Assembly: GCA_001603005.1 (NCBI GenBank)
Contig: LVAJ01000021.1
Location: forward strand, 38,739-102,738
Direction of reading: 5' to 3'
Origin: Clostridiales bacterium Firm_04
GTDB taxonomy: Bacteria; Bacillota; Clostridia; Oscillospirales; Ruminococcaceae
DNA: 64,000 nt
Of this stretch, positions 15,163 to 24,716 are shown in pieces. The first letter of the stretch is position 1. Each line of letters opens with the position of its first letter. The translations under genes and the position numbers were made by a program. The notes beneath the pieces were generated by a model, which was given only the letters and a program-made list of their open reading frames with translations, had not been told where the DNA came from and did not search any database.

Positions 15163-15727
15163 AACCGAAACCACAGCCCCGAAAGCAGAACCTGAGAAGG
15201 ACAAAAAGGCTTCAGACGTTCAAATGAAGCCAAAGAAAAAACGAACTGCGAAAAGCTACGCAATATCCTTTTTTATCAAGGTGTTCGTAACGCTGATTGT
15301 TCTGACAGTTGTGTTCAGGTTCATTGCAGGGATACACATCTGTCACACGAACTGTGCGTACCCGACGATCAGGGACGGCGAATTTATCCTTACCTACCGG
15401 CTCGCCGATCTGAAACAGGGAGCGATGATCGTTTATCGCCGTGACGGAGAGGTGAGATTCGGACGTGTCATCGCATTCAGCAATGATAAGGTTAATATTT
15501 TCAATGATTTTATTTCTGTCAATGACTATGGCATCTCCGAAAATGCAGTCTATCCCACATCACCGGAAGGCTCGGCGATCAGCTACCCTTATCAGGTACC
15601 CGAAAACTGCGTATTTGTTCTGAATGATTTTCGCAGCGACATTTCCGATAGCAGGACCTATGGCGGAATACCGCTGGAGGATGTTGAAGGAGCCGTTGTG
15701 TTCACGATGCGAATGCGCGGTATTTAA
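15149..15727 (+). CDS. SipA-like signal-peptidase-fold pilus assembly protein without Ser/Lys dyad
   Basis: 192 residues: a charged N-terminal region (1-36), one membrane segment (~37-60), then an extracytoplasmic type I signal peptidase fold. The catalytic Ser of the usual SMxPT box is replaced (NCAYPTIRDGE, Cys69 at the Ser position), and the usual catalytic Lys before RVI is Gly (RFGRVIAF, Gly105). From memory of the family, streptococcal SipA has Asp and Gly at these positions and acts in pilus assembly without peptidase activity; the Gly matches. It is followed directly by pilin and sortase genes. The start is the second of two adjacent ATGs, best spaced from AAAGGGAGG. The substitution is visible in sequence; the chaperone role is inferred. 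Confidence 0.8.
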   Translation: MDTDKTETTAPKAEPEKDKKASDVQMKPKKKRTAKSYAISFFIKVFVTLIVLTVVFRFIAGIHICHTNCAYPTIRDGEFILTYRLADLKQGAMIVYRRDGEVRFGRVIAFSNDKVNIFNDFISVNDYGISENAVYPTSPEGSAISYPYQVPENCVFVLNDFRSDISDSRTYGGIPLEDVEGAVVFTMRMRGI

Positions 15728-15781
15728 GCCATGTTATATCCACGAGCCTTATTAACATATTTCGTTGTTAGGAGGATCCTT

Positions 15782-17203
15782 ATGAAAAAGTACAGACGAT
15801 TTGCAAATTTCATTGCTTCCGCAGCCGTTATCGCCTCTGCTGCCGCTGTGCCTATGAGCGCAAGTGCTGCCGGAACGACTTACAGCAGTACGCTTACAAC
15901 AGAAAATGACAAGAAAGTCACAACGCTTGACAAGTATCTCGTGATGAAAGCGGATGCAACTGTTCCGAATGCACAGTTCACCTTCTCTGTTGCACCGGGT
16001 ACTGCGATCGACGCTGATAAGGAAAATGGCACGCTTGCTGTGCTTGCCGGAATCGGCACGCCTGTACTGTCTAACGGCGGCACTATGACATTCTCGACTG
16101 CTGATACGACAACAGCCGAGGCAGCTAAGGGCACCGATACACCTGTGTTTGTCACAGCGGATACATCTGACGAGAAGTATGTCAAAAAGGTGCTGACACT
16201 TGATTTTTCCGGCGTCGCATTTACAGAACCGGGTGTCTACCGCTATCTTATCACGGAAGCAGGTACAAATCAGGGTATCACCAATGGCTATGTTGACGCA
16301 TCGACGACCGAGACAGTCAGAACGCTTGACGTATATGTAGAAGATGCAGGCACAACGGCTGCTGATGGTACTGATGCCGGAAAGCCGCAGCTCAAGATCA
16401 CCGGCTACGTTATGTATAACGGCACGCAGACAGGTGCACCCAAGGCATCGGCAGCCACTCCCGAAGCCACACCAAACGGTGCAGAGGCAGCAGGTGCGGC
16501 GAAAAATGATACGATCACAAATGTATATTCCTCACAGGATCTGACCTTCGGCAAGGCAGTTACAGGAAATCAGGGCTCAAAGGACAAGTATTTCAAGTAT
16601 ACCGTTGAGATCAGCAATATCTCTGCTGAAAACGCAAAGCTCAGCGCAGATCTGACAGGTGCCGATTCGGCAGTTCCGGCTTCTCCGAACGCTGCAACAA
16701 ATGGGGATTATGCAGGAAAAGTGAATCCTGCGGAGCTGATTGCTGATACAGCCAAAACAATCACTGCTGACGGCTACACAGCAGAAGCAGTTACGTCCGG
16801 CGAAGCACCTGATACCGTCACTGCATACAAGATCACCGCAGAATATTATCTCCAGCACGGTCAGTATATCACCATTCAGGGGCTTCCAAAAGGTGTTTCC
16901 TATTCTGTGACCGAAGATGAGGAAGACTATACTCAGACATCAGGCATCGCGGCTGCCCTCAGCCCCCTGAACTGGGACGGTGATGACACCAACGGTAATG
17001 ATGCTCTGGAAAATGCAGCAGAAGGAACCATTGCCGATGCGGATATCCACACCGGTTACACCAACGACCGCTCCGGAGCGATCCCCACAGGTATCCTTTC
17101 GACTGTTGCAGGCTCTCTTGGGATCGTGGCGCTCGGCATTGCCGGTGTTGCAGGCGGCGCTGTTTACCTGAAAAAGAAGAAGTCTGAGGATGAGGACGAG
17201 TAA
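15782..17203 (+). CDS. Major pilin backbone, FctA/Spy0128-like
   Basis: 473 residues. Signal peptide 1-~30 (MKKYRRFANFIASAAVIASA, ending SASAAG). At least two pilin-type beta domains follow, with 'VYRYLITEAG' and 'YSVTEDEEDY' strands typical of FctA and other isopeptide pilins, where Lys-Asn bonds stabilise the fold; the likely Lys/Glu/Asn residues cannot be fixed without a model. The C-terminus carries a sorting signal IPTGI, a hydrophobic stretch and KKKKSEDEDE. The sortase encoded 3 nt downstream should polymerise it. The start MKKYRRF is set by TTAGGAGGATCCTT; an upstream in-frame Met lacks a ribosome binding site. Strong initiation fits the most abundant subunit of the fibre. Confidence 0.88.
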   Translation: MKKYRRFANFIASAAVIASAAAVPMSASAAGTTYSSTLTTENDKKVTTLDKYLVMKADATVPNAQFTFSVAPGTAIDADKENGTLAVLAGIGTPVLSNGGTMTFSTADTTTAEAAKGTDTPVFVTADTSDEKYVKKVLTLDFSGVAFTEPGVYRYLITEAGTNQGITNGYVDASTTETVRTLDVYVEDAGTTAADGTDAGKPQLKITGYVMYNGTQTGAPKASAATPEATPNGAEAAGAAKNDTITNVYSSQDLTFGKAVTGNQGSKDKYFKYTVEISNISAENAKLSADLTGADSAVPASPNAATNGDYAGKVNPAELIADTAKTITADGYTAEAVTSGEAPDTVTAYKITAEYYLQHGQYITIQGLPKGVSYSVTEDEEDYTQTSGIAAALSPLNWDGDDTNGNDALENAAEGTIADADIHTGYTNDRSGAIPTGILSTVAGSLGIVALGIAGVAGGAVYLKKKKSEDEDE

Positions 17204-17206
17204 GCA

Positions 17207-17911
17207 TTGCTGAAATTCTGGAAACGGCTCAATGAGCTTTACGGCTGGCTGCTGATTGCTGTATTCGGGCTTGTCATGCTGATCGGTCTCTGGCAGGTGT
17301 ATGACAACTATTATATGTTCAGTCATACACTGGACAAGAGCATTCTCAGATACAAACCGGATCCGAAGGATACTGCCGCAGCCGATTCGCCGATCACCAA
17401 CGATATGGCAGGCTGGCTTACCATAGACGGAACCAATATTGATTATCCCGTCATGCAGGGGAAAGATAACAATGCTTACCTGAATACGGATCCGTTCGGC
17501 AAATACAGCCTGACCGGCAGCATTTTCCTTGACAGCAGGTCTTCACCTGATTTTTCGGACGAATACTCTGTTGTTTACGGCCATCATATGGACTACGGAA
17601 AAATGTTCGGAGCCCTTGATGATTTTCTGAATGAAACGTATTTAAGGCAGCACACAGCAGGAACACTCATGGTCGGGCGAAATGCTGAGCAAGTTTATGA
17701 ACTTGAGTGCTTCGCCTCAATGAAGGTGAGTGCAAAAGAAAAAATCGTTTTTGATATGGAGCAGGAGCAGATACGGCAGTTTATCCATGATAACGCCGCT
17801 GTGCTGACAAATGAGGCAGACAGCCGTATCCTTGCGCTGTCCACCTGTGCCGATGCAAATTCGGTAACAAGAGTGGTCGTGTTCTGCTATATCAGAGACA
17901 GCGAAAAATAA
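17207..17911 (+). CDS. Class B-type pilus sortase
   Basis: 234 residues with one N-terminal membrane anchor (~13-30). Catalytic residues: His in VVYGHHMDYG (126/127), Cys214 in LSTCAD, Arg222 in TRVVVF. Cleaves sorting signals such as the IPTGI, LPTGI and ILTG sequences of the neighbouring proteins and joins pilins by isopeptide bonds, at the outer face of the membrane. TTG is the start codon, 3 nt after the pilin stop, with GAGGATGAGGA upstream; weak initiation may keep enzyme levels below those of the pilin. Class B sortases build pili in streptococcal FCT loci, the closest organisational parallel. Confidence 0.9.
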   Translation: MLKFWKRLNELYGWLLIAVFGLVMLIGLWQVYDNYYMFSHTLDKSILRYKPDPKDTAAADSPITNDMAGWLTIDGTNIDYPVMQGKDNNAYLNTDPFGKYSLTGSIFLDSRSSPDFSDEYSVVYGHHMDYGKMFGALDDFLNETYLRQHTAGTLMVGRNAEQVYELECFASMKVSAKEKIVFDMEQEQIRQFIHDNAAVLTNEADSRILALSTCADANSVTRVVVFCYIRDSEK

Positions 17912-17927
17912 GAAGGGAGGTAAGCAT

Positions 17928-18614
17928 ATGAAGAACTTGATTCCGGCTTTTGTATGCTTACTCTCCCTTTTTGTGCTTTTGTCCGGAACTCAAACTGCAT
18001 TTGCTTACGAGACGGTCAGAGTGGTTATCCCCGTAGACTGTCTGGAAGTATACGGAAACAATACGCATACCTATGAATTAAAAATTGAATCAGAAAATGA
18101 AAGTTCCCCGATGCCTGTCAGCGATATTCTGACGATCGCTGAGGACAGCACCGGCACTTTTGAAATATATCTTACAGAACCCGGAACCTATCGTTACAGC
18201 ATATACGAGGCTGCCGGAAGCGATACCAATATACAGTATGACAGCAGCAGATACAATATCGAGGTATACTCCGAAAACAATGAGGATAACGAACTTTGCT
18301 GTTCGGTCATCGCTTTTCAGGCAGGAGCGGGCAGCAAGGCGGAATCTGTTGCTTTTCAGGATATTGTCCTGTCTGATACGGTGACGACTGCTGCCGCAGC
18401 ATCAACCACTCTTACTTACACAACTGCTGTCACGAAAGTCACAACTGCTGTGACGACAAAGGAACATAAGACGGATATTATGAATAGTATTCTGACCGGA
18501 GATCGTTTTCCGGCTCATGCGATCAGGCTCGTCATGCTGCTTGCAGCAATGACAGCGATCTTCGCATTCCTTTTCAAGCAAAAACAGAGTGAGGAGGATG
18601 AGAAGAATGAATAA
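17928..18614 (+). CDS. FctB-like minor (base) pilin
   Basis: 228 residues. Signal peptide 1-~26 (ending QTAFAYE), one pilin-type beta domain including EPGTYRYSIYEAAG, then a Thr/Ala-rich stem (~148-190), and a C-terminal sorting-like end with ILTGD, a hydrophobic helix and a KQKQSEEDEKNE tail. Short pilins with a stem and a non-canonical sorting signal usually form the base that is attached to peptidoglycan. GGGAGGTAAGCAT before the ATG gives a strong start. It overlaps the next gene by 8 nt. The role as base subunit is inferred from size and order. Confidence 0.75.
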   Translation: MKNLIPAFVCLLSLFVLLSGTQTAFAYETVRVVIPVDCLEVYGNNTHTYELKIESENESSPMPVSDILTIAEDSTGTFEIYLTEPGTYRYSIYEAAGSDTNIQYDSSRYNIEVYSENNEDNELCCSVIAFQAGAGSKAESVAFQDIVLSDTVTTAAAASTTLTYTTAVTKVTTAVTTKEHKTDIMNSILTGDRFPAHAIRLVMLLAAMTAIFAFLFKQKQSEEDEKNE

Positions 18615-21600
18615 AATAAAGAAAAGAATCGCGAGCATTGCCTGTGCTTTCACAATGATGCTTTCATCTGTGACGACTTGTTTTTCTGCCTTTGGTGCTG
18701 AAACGGGAACGGATCCCGCTGCTGAAACGACAGCTTTCACTTCGGAGACTGTAACCGAAAGCACTGAAACAACGCAGACAGAACCGGAGAAAGTGCTGAC
18801 AGAGCAGGCAGAAGTACTGACAGAACAGAGCATTTCGCTTTACCCCAACGGTGAAGCGGCAGAGCAGATCATCACGCTGAACGGAATGATGCCGGAGGGC
18901 GCAACCGCAGAAGCTGTTGACGTTTCCGAATTTCATGAAGGCGCTGCAGCTTATGATATCACGATCAGCAGCGGCGAACAGGAATATCAGCCGGGTGAGG
19001 CAAACCCGATCCGTGTTGAGATCAGCGATCCGGTGATCTCTGATTCTGTTTACATAGAACTCTGGCATATTGCAGACGACGGCACCCGTGAACGCATCAC
19101 GGAGTTTTCCGTCACGGACAGCACGATCAGCTTTGAAGCGACTGCATTTTCAGTCTATGAGATCGTGGCAGCTCCGGAACCGCTTCCGGACGGAACGACG
19201 ACGGCTCAAACGGTCGAAGAACTGGACGGTCAGGGATTCTGGATCTCCAATAAAAACGGCAATAATTCCTATTACTTCATGAACGATATTGTCGATAGCT
19301 TCAAGATCCGTAAAACTGCCGCAAATGCAAGAGATCATGCCGCTGTATGGTATTTTGAAAAGACGGACGATGATAAATACCGCATATATACCCTGACAGA
19401 TGAACAGAAGGTATATATGAAAATGACAGTCAATGGAAATCAGGGAGATATGTCTCTGGTTTCGGCAAATGATGCGACCGCTTTCGATGTCACGCTGCTT
19501 ACGAACAATAATGTCGCAGGTTTCTATATTTCGTCCTTAAACTGCGGGCTGAATATGGTGGGCGGCGCAAACGGAACCGGCTTTGCAGGCCGACTGAATA
19601 CTTCGAGCGACTCAGGCTCGAAGATGATTCTGACTTACCCGCCGGTCACAGCAGACGATCCTGCTGATCTGGACGGAAAATCCTTTGCACTCATCATGAC
19701 AAAGCTCGATAAGCCAGCTGCGCTCATGGCAGATGATTGCCCAGGTTATCCCAACAGACGTATGGCACAGGAAACGCAGATCAGGAACAACCCGTTTATC
19801 AGCGGCACAAATATTTACCAGACTCCGGATACCGACCTGACACTCTGGACATTTGAGAATATCGGCGGCAACAAATACTATATTATGACCAGGATTGACG
19901 GCAGCTATAAGTATCTCAGGATCAGCGGCAGAAGCAACGGCGCTTCCGTTACGCTTGCTGATACGCCCGATGATGACTGTGAGCTTACTGTTGTGCAGGG
20001 CCGCGGCGATTATTCGGGAATGATCCAGATCAAGAACAGTGCCGGTATGGCCGTTAACTTAAAGAGCCGTACTATAGCGAACGGTTTTCAAGGCTACACC
20101 GCCGGAAACGGAATCAATGAATGGCTGAGCCTTGCACAGCTCTCTGTTATCAAGGACGACGACTTTGTAGTAAATATCGCAAAGAAGACCAGTGTCAGCG
20201 AAATTCAGGAGGGACAGCAGGTCGTCGTATACACCCGTGTATGGGACAATGCAGACAAAGCATATAAGTACTACATCGTTGACTACGAAGGAAATCTGAT
20301 CCCTGCTTATGAGATCGGCGAAAATCTTGAGTGGCACGGGCTGAAGATCGGCACGGTGTTCTGGGAGTTCACAGAATATAAGAATGCCGATGGATCACCG
20401 AACTATTATTATGAGCTGCAAAACACCTATTCCGGAAATTATCTTGCTCCCCAGATCGTGGACGGGCAGATCATTTCTCCGGATCCGAACGGAATCAACC
20501 TGAACGGAAGAAAGAACGATAAGTACTATTCGACGATCCTTGCGTGGGACGAAACCTATTACCAGTATGCAGGACTGAAGGTCGATGGAGATCATATCGT
20601 ATCTGCGCCGAAATCCAAAGCAGATGACTTCTATTTTGCTGTGATCGAGCCGCCGGTCAGTGAACTGACGACAGTTGATACAATCAACAATAACGATTTC
20701 GGCATTTCGATGAAGATGATTGATTACGGTAACGGCAAATTAATTGGGGGGAATCCACGAAGTCAGGATCAGTATGATGTGATCACAGAGGATTCCTATA
20801 TCGCCGGTCCGAATCCCATATCCGGCATACTGGAACCGTGGCTTGATCCGGTTACCGGCTATCCGCGTGTGACTGAGAAGGGAAACAGCAGCAGTACAGC
20901 AGAAAATCCCATTTCCCTTTCAAGGCTGTTTGACGGTGCCTATGAGGTAAACAACCTCTTCCTGAAAAACACCTACAATGAATCCGGTTATTTTGAATAC
21001 GACTGCACAAACAACTTTGCGTACCTTGATCCGGTAACACATACCTTCAGAGTTTACGATCAGGTCGCTACAGTGGAAGCAGGAAACAGAGAAACCCTAC
21101 AGCACGGACAGTTTCTTCCTTATAACGATCTCGATCCGAGCAGAATTTCAGAGATTCAGAACCAAACCGATGCACTTGGCATTTCTCTTCCATACGATGA
21201 CCCGAGGCGCAGTAAACCACTGTACTCCATTCCCTACAAACAGAATTCTTTGAATGGAGAAAACGGAAATGCCGATTATTTCTTCGGTATGGAGCTGGAA
21301 GCAGGCTTCACACAGACGGTCAGCGGTCAGGATACCTGGGGACACGATATGATTTTTGAGTTCACAGGCGATGATGATTTCTGGCTGTACATTGATGATG
21401 TCCTTGTGATCGACCTGGGCGGTATCCACAATGCCCTGAGCGGCTCTGTCAACTTCAAGACAGGCGAAGTCCTGCTGCGCGGCAGAAACGGAAACAATTA
21501 TACGACTATAAAAACTACGAACCTGAAAGTACTGTTTGAAGAATCTTACCGTGCAAAGTATCCCGGCGCAACCAATGCGCAGGTACGGGCTTATCTTGAC

Positions 21601-24408
21601 CAGTATTTCGGATATGACAAAAACGGTGTGCAGGAGAATGTTTTCAAAGATTACTCCAACCACAAAATGAAGATCTTTTACATGGAGCGAGGCGCAGGTG
21701 CATCCAATCTGCACATGAAATTCAACCTTGCTGCTGTAAAACCCGGTCAGGTGCGTCTGAGCAAAGAAGTCTCAACAGACAACTCGAACCTCGAACTGGA
21801 CTATGAGCTTGTGGAATATCCGTTCCAGATCTGGTATAAGCTGCCTTCAAGTGACAGCTACAAACCTTTGAACCCGTTAGACAGCAGTGAGACTGATCAT
21901 GTCGGTGTCTACTATGACAAGTCACAGGAACCGGTTAGTTACAAGCCAAGCTACACACCGCCCGGCGGAAGTACATCGTATTCAGATGTATTCTTCCTGA
22001 GTGCCGGCGAGAGCGTTTTCATTGATTTTCCTGAAAATATCGTTGATTACTATATCGTCGAATGCGGACTGGACGAGAACGTGTATGACGTTGTGAAGGT
22101 GAACGGCGATCCTGTCACGGGTACAGCGAACGGAACTGACCGTAAAGACTATCACTGCGGAGCAGCCCGTGTGATCGACCGCCCTGCGGTAACATATGAT
22201 AACCATGTAAATAACAATGCGATCCGTGATCTTTCATTTACCAAAAAGCTCTATGATGAAAACAATCAAGAACTCCATAATGATCTGATTGCCTTCGACT
22301 TCCGTTTGTATCTCGGTGCAGAGTCAACAGATCTTGAGGACCTTGCATACGCAAATATGCACCGGTATCGTGTGATCTCACCATCCGGCAAATATTGCAG
22401 CTGGTCTGCAGCTTCAGGATTTGTTGAAACAGGATATTCCAGCGATGAGGGGCTGACGCAGGCGCAGCTTGAAGACATCACATTCTTTACCTCGCCGAAC
22501 GGCTCTATCTCCATGATACCTGCGTGGTATAAGGTTCAGGTCATTGATCTGCCGATCGGCACAAAATTCAAGGTTGAGGAGAAGTTCTCCGAAATGCCGC
22601 TGGGATATGACCTGATCGGATTTGAAAGAGACGGCGGATCATATCTCGTGAATGCGAATGATCCGGAAAACACCGGTATTGTCAGAGCAAACTCAAATCC
22701 TGCCATGTTCGTAAAAAATCAGCGAGGTTTTGGTATTTCCGCTGAAAAGGTATGGGCAGACAGGTATTCAGTTGATTCACATGAACCTGCATATTTTGCG
22801 CTTTACAAGAAAAACGGCAGCGTTGAAACGATTGTGAACGGCACGCTCAAACAGCTGAAAGCACCTGATACCTCTGTGAAATGGTTCCTGCACGCATCGT
22901 CCGGCAGCCTTTCGGATTATGTTGTCCGTGAAGTAAAGCCTGTCAGTGATCCGGTCGTCGATCACGACGGAAATGTCACAAGCTACTCCGGAACCGTTAT
23001 TCCGGTTTTAGAAGGCACTGCGGATACCGTAACGATTGGCGTTTGGAAAAACGGCAGCGATCAGAAGAAGGACAAGGATTATTCTGTCAGCTGCAATGAG
23101 GGTACAGTCAGATCCTCTGTTGCCGGCGAAGCTTTACAGAATATCCGCACAGATACTGTCACGAACACGCCTGTTTCAAAGGGCGTCCGCATCCGGCTGA
23201 GTGAATGGAACGGAACGGCTGCTGACAGAGATTTCAAAACAGCTTTGCCGGACGGAACATTTACCCTGAAACTGAACGGCGATACGGTTGATTTCGGCAA
23301 ATTCACTTCAGATGAGAACGGACTTATCGCTGTTCTGTATGACTGCGAAAAAGGCGAAAACAACATCTATACACTTACGCAGACCTGCGCTCCTGTAACA
23401 TGGGTAGGAACTGACATCCCGATCAGATTCTATATCGAAGAATCAGAAGGACGAGACTATGTCAGAATCCTGAACCCGGAAAATGACGGCTGGGTGAATC
23501 ATAAGGATATCGGTTCGGACGACCTGATCGGCGATATCATCGTCTATAACAAGAAACTGTCGCTCAACATGATCAAGTATGCAGCAGGCTCAAATGAACC
23601 TCTCGCACGGGCTGAATTTGATCTTTACAGAGGAACGAAGCAGCCTGACGGAAGCTATCTGCAAAACTATTATCCGATCAGCGGCTATGAAGCGCTTGTT
23701 TCAGGGGCAGACGGTGTGATCCCGAAAATTGATGAAACATTGCCGTCGGGCAGATACTTCCTGAGAGAAAAACGTTCGCCAAACGGATATGAACGGTTTG
23801 TTGACGCAATCGAATTTAACATTTCGGAGCTCGGAGAAGTGGAACTGGTAAATGCACCGATAGGTGTTTTCCTCAGCAGCGACACATCTCAGGACGGCAG
23901 CGTGATCATCAGGATCAAAGCCGGCAACACCCGTAAGGATGCACAGACTGCCAATCTCATCGTTATGAAAAAGGTGGAAGGCGTTTTTGGCGACAAAACA
24001 AAGGATTTTGCGTTCACCCTGACGGTTGAAAATGCAGCCGATGAATATTTCATGTGGACACTGAATGAGGTGACACAGGAAGGAATCCGCTCCGGCGATA
24101 CATTCCGCCTTGCCCACGGCGACACAGCTGTATTGATTCTGCCGCTGGAATGTGAAGTGACGATAAGAGAAGCAGCGGAAGATTACACAGCCAGTATGCA
24201 GCTGAATCACGCAGAAGCGCAGAATACTGATTCAATTACATTTCCTTTCTCAGCAACAACTGAACTGCTCGTTACGAATACCAGAAGCGGCATTCTGCCA
24301 ACCGGCATATCCGGTACACTTTGCAAAGCACTTCTGCTGTTCATAATGCCCATGATACCCGTTGGTCTTATCCTTTATTCTAAACGAAAAAGGAAGCAAA
24401 CATCCTGA
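18607..24408 (+). CDS. Large ancillary/tip pilin with fibro-slime domain and LPTGI anchor
   Basis: 1933 residues. Signal peptide 1-~35, then an acidic Thr/Glu-rich segment. Around residues 880-1050 is a fibro-slime/PA14-like domain (DDFWLYIDDVLVIDLGG, with Asp residues able to bind Ca), seen in surface and carbohydrate-binding proteins. Several Cna-B/SpaA-type beta domains follow (FDLYRGTKQPDGS, FALYKKNGSVET), ending in NTRSGILPTGISG, a hydrophobic helix and KRKRKQTS. The cell-wall sorting signal and place in the pilus operon indicate the adhesive tip subunit; the ligand is unknown. The start MNKIKKR follows AGGAGG with ~9-nt spacing and overlaps the previous gene, so translation is coupled. 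A strong terminator follows. Confidence 0.85.
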   Translation: MNKIKKRIASIACAFTMMLSSVTTCFSAFGAETGTDPAAETTAFTSETVTESTETTQTEPEKVLTEQAEVLTEQSISLYPNGEAAEQIITLNGMMPEGATAEAVDVSEFHEGAAAYDITISSGEQEYQPGEANPIRVEISDPVISDSVYIELWHIADDGTRERITEFSVTDSTISFEATAFSVYEIVAAPEPLPDGTTTAQTVEELDGQGFWISNKNGNNSYYFMNDIVDSFKIRKTAANARDHAAVWYFEKTDDDKYRIYTLTDEQKVYMKMTVNGNQGDMSLVSANDATAFDVTLLTNNNVAGFYISSLNCGLNMVGGANGTGFAGRLNTSSDSGSKMILTYPPVTADDPADLDGKSFALIMTKLDKPAALMADDCPGYPNRRMAQETQIRNNPFISGTNIYQTPDTDLTLWTFENIGGNKYYIMTRIDGSYKYLRISGRSNGASVTLADTPDDDCELTVVQGRGDYSGMIQIKNSAGMAVNLKSRTIANGFQGYTAGNGINEWLSLAQLSVIKDDDFVVNIAKKTSVSEIQEGQQVVVYTRVWDNADKAYKYYIVDYEGNLIPAYEIGENLEWHGLKIGTVFWEFTEYKNADGSPNYYYELQNTYSGNYLAPQIVDGQIISPDPNGINLNGRKNDKYYSTILAWDETYYQYAGLKVDGDHIVSAPKSKADDFYFAVIEPPVSELTTVDTINNNDFGISMKMIDYGNGKLIGGNPRSQDQYDVITEDSYIAGPNPISGILEPWLDPVTGYPRVTEKGNSSSTAENPISLSRLFDGAYEVNNLFLKNTYNESGYFEYDCTNNFAYLDPVTHTFRVYDQVATVEAGNRETLQHGQFLPYNDLDPSRISEIQNQTDALGISLPYDDPRRSKPLYSIPYKQNSLNGENGNADYFFGMELEAGFTQTVSGQDTWGHDMIFEFTGDDDFWLYIDDVLVIDLGGIHNALSGSVNFKTGEVLLRGRNGNNYTTIKTTNLKVLFEESYRAKYPGATNAQVRAYLDQYFGYDKNGVQENVFKDYSNHKMKIFYMERGAGASNLHMKFNLAAVKPGQVRLSKEVSTDNSNLELDYELVEYPFQIWYKLPSSDSYKPLNPLDSSETDHVGVYYDKSQEPVSYKPSYTPPGGSTSYSDVFFLSAGESVFIDFPENIVDYYIVECGLDENVYDVVKVNGDPVTGTANGTDRKDYHCGAARVIDRPAVTYDNHVNNNAIRDLSFTKKLYDENNQELHNDLIAFDFRLYLGAESTDLEDLAYANMHRYRVISPSGKYCSWSAASGFVETGYSSDEGLTQAQLEDITFFTSPNGSISMIPAWYKVQVIDLPIGTKFKVEEKFSEMPLGYDLIGFERDGGSYLVNANDPENTGIVRANSNPAMFVKNQRGFGISAEKVWADRYSVDSHEPAYFALYKKNGSVETIVNGTLKQLKAPDTSVKWFLHASSGSLSDYVVREVKPVSDPVVDHDGNVTSYSGTVIPVLEGTADTVTIGVWKNGSDQKKDKDYSVSCNEGTVRSSVAGEALQNIRTDTVTNTPVSKGVRIRLSEWNGTAADRDFKTALPDGTFTLKLNGDTVDFGKFTSDENGLIAVLYDCEKGENNIYTLTQTCAPVTWVGTDIPIRFYIEESEGRDYVRILNPENDGWVNHKDIGSDDLIGDIIVYNKKLSLNMIKYAAGSNEPLARAEFDLYRGTKQPDGSYLQNYYPISGYEALVSGADGVIPKIDETLPSGRYFLREKRSPNGYERFVDAIEFNISELGEVELVNAPIGVFLSSDTSQDGSVIIRIKAGNTRKDAQTANLIVMKKVEGVFGDKTKDFAFTLTVENAADEYFMWTLNEVTQEGIRSGDTFRLAHGDTAVLILPLECEVTIREAAEDYTASMQLNHAEAQNTDSITFPFSATTELLVTNTRSGILPTGISGTLCKALLLFIMPMIPVGLILYSKRKRKQTS

Positions 24409-24432
24409 CATTCTGATGGAATGCGTTTTGTA

Positions 24433-24469
24433 TTCAGCACGCTCGGTTATCGAGGGTGCTGAACTTTTT
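24433..24469 (+). terminator. Terminator of the pilus operon
   Basis: TTCAGCAC / GTGCTGAA outer stem with an inner CTCG / CGAG stem, followed by CTTTTTG. The rest of the 300-bp gap to the next gene holds a minor GC hairpin near 24540-24565 and the promoter below. Confidence 0.85.
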
Positions 24470-24664
24470 GCAGATGGGTTCAGCTTGAAAATAACCGGAC
24501 GCATTGAGAATCATTTTTCCTTCGCCTGCGTGCAAAGCAAAAGGCTCTGCATTTCTGCAAAGCCCTATGCTGATTATTCGTCAGCTTCTTCGCAGTCCGT
24601 CCGGACCTCACGCCCCCTTTTTAACTCCCATGAAGCGAAAAGCGGTTTTTTGCATCCTCTCCCA

Positions 24665-24693
24665 TTGCACTTTTCAGTATAATATGCTATAAT
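24665..24693 (+). promoter_or_regulatory. Promoter of the NarL-type two-component operon (shared repeat core)
   Basis: TTGCAC, 17-bp spacer, TATAAT, preceded by CTCCCA. The same core CCCATTGCACTTTT is found before the genes at 52471 (minus) and 62776 (plus), and in decayed form at 14701. Confidence 0.85.
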
Positions 24694-24716
24694 GATTGGC
24701 AAAGGAGGTGGTGCGA

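Noticed and set aside
15149..15727. Ordinary type I signal peptidase annotation
   Set aside because: The catalytic Ser and Lys positions are Cys and Gly; normal peptidase activity is unlikely.
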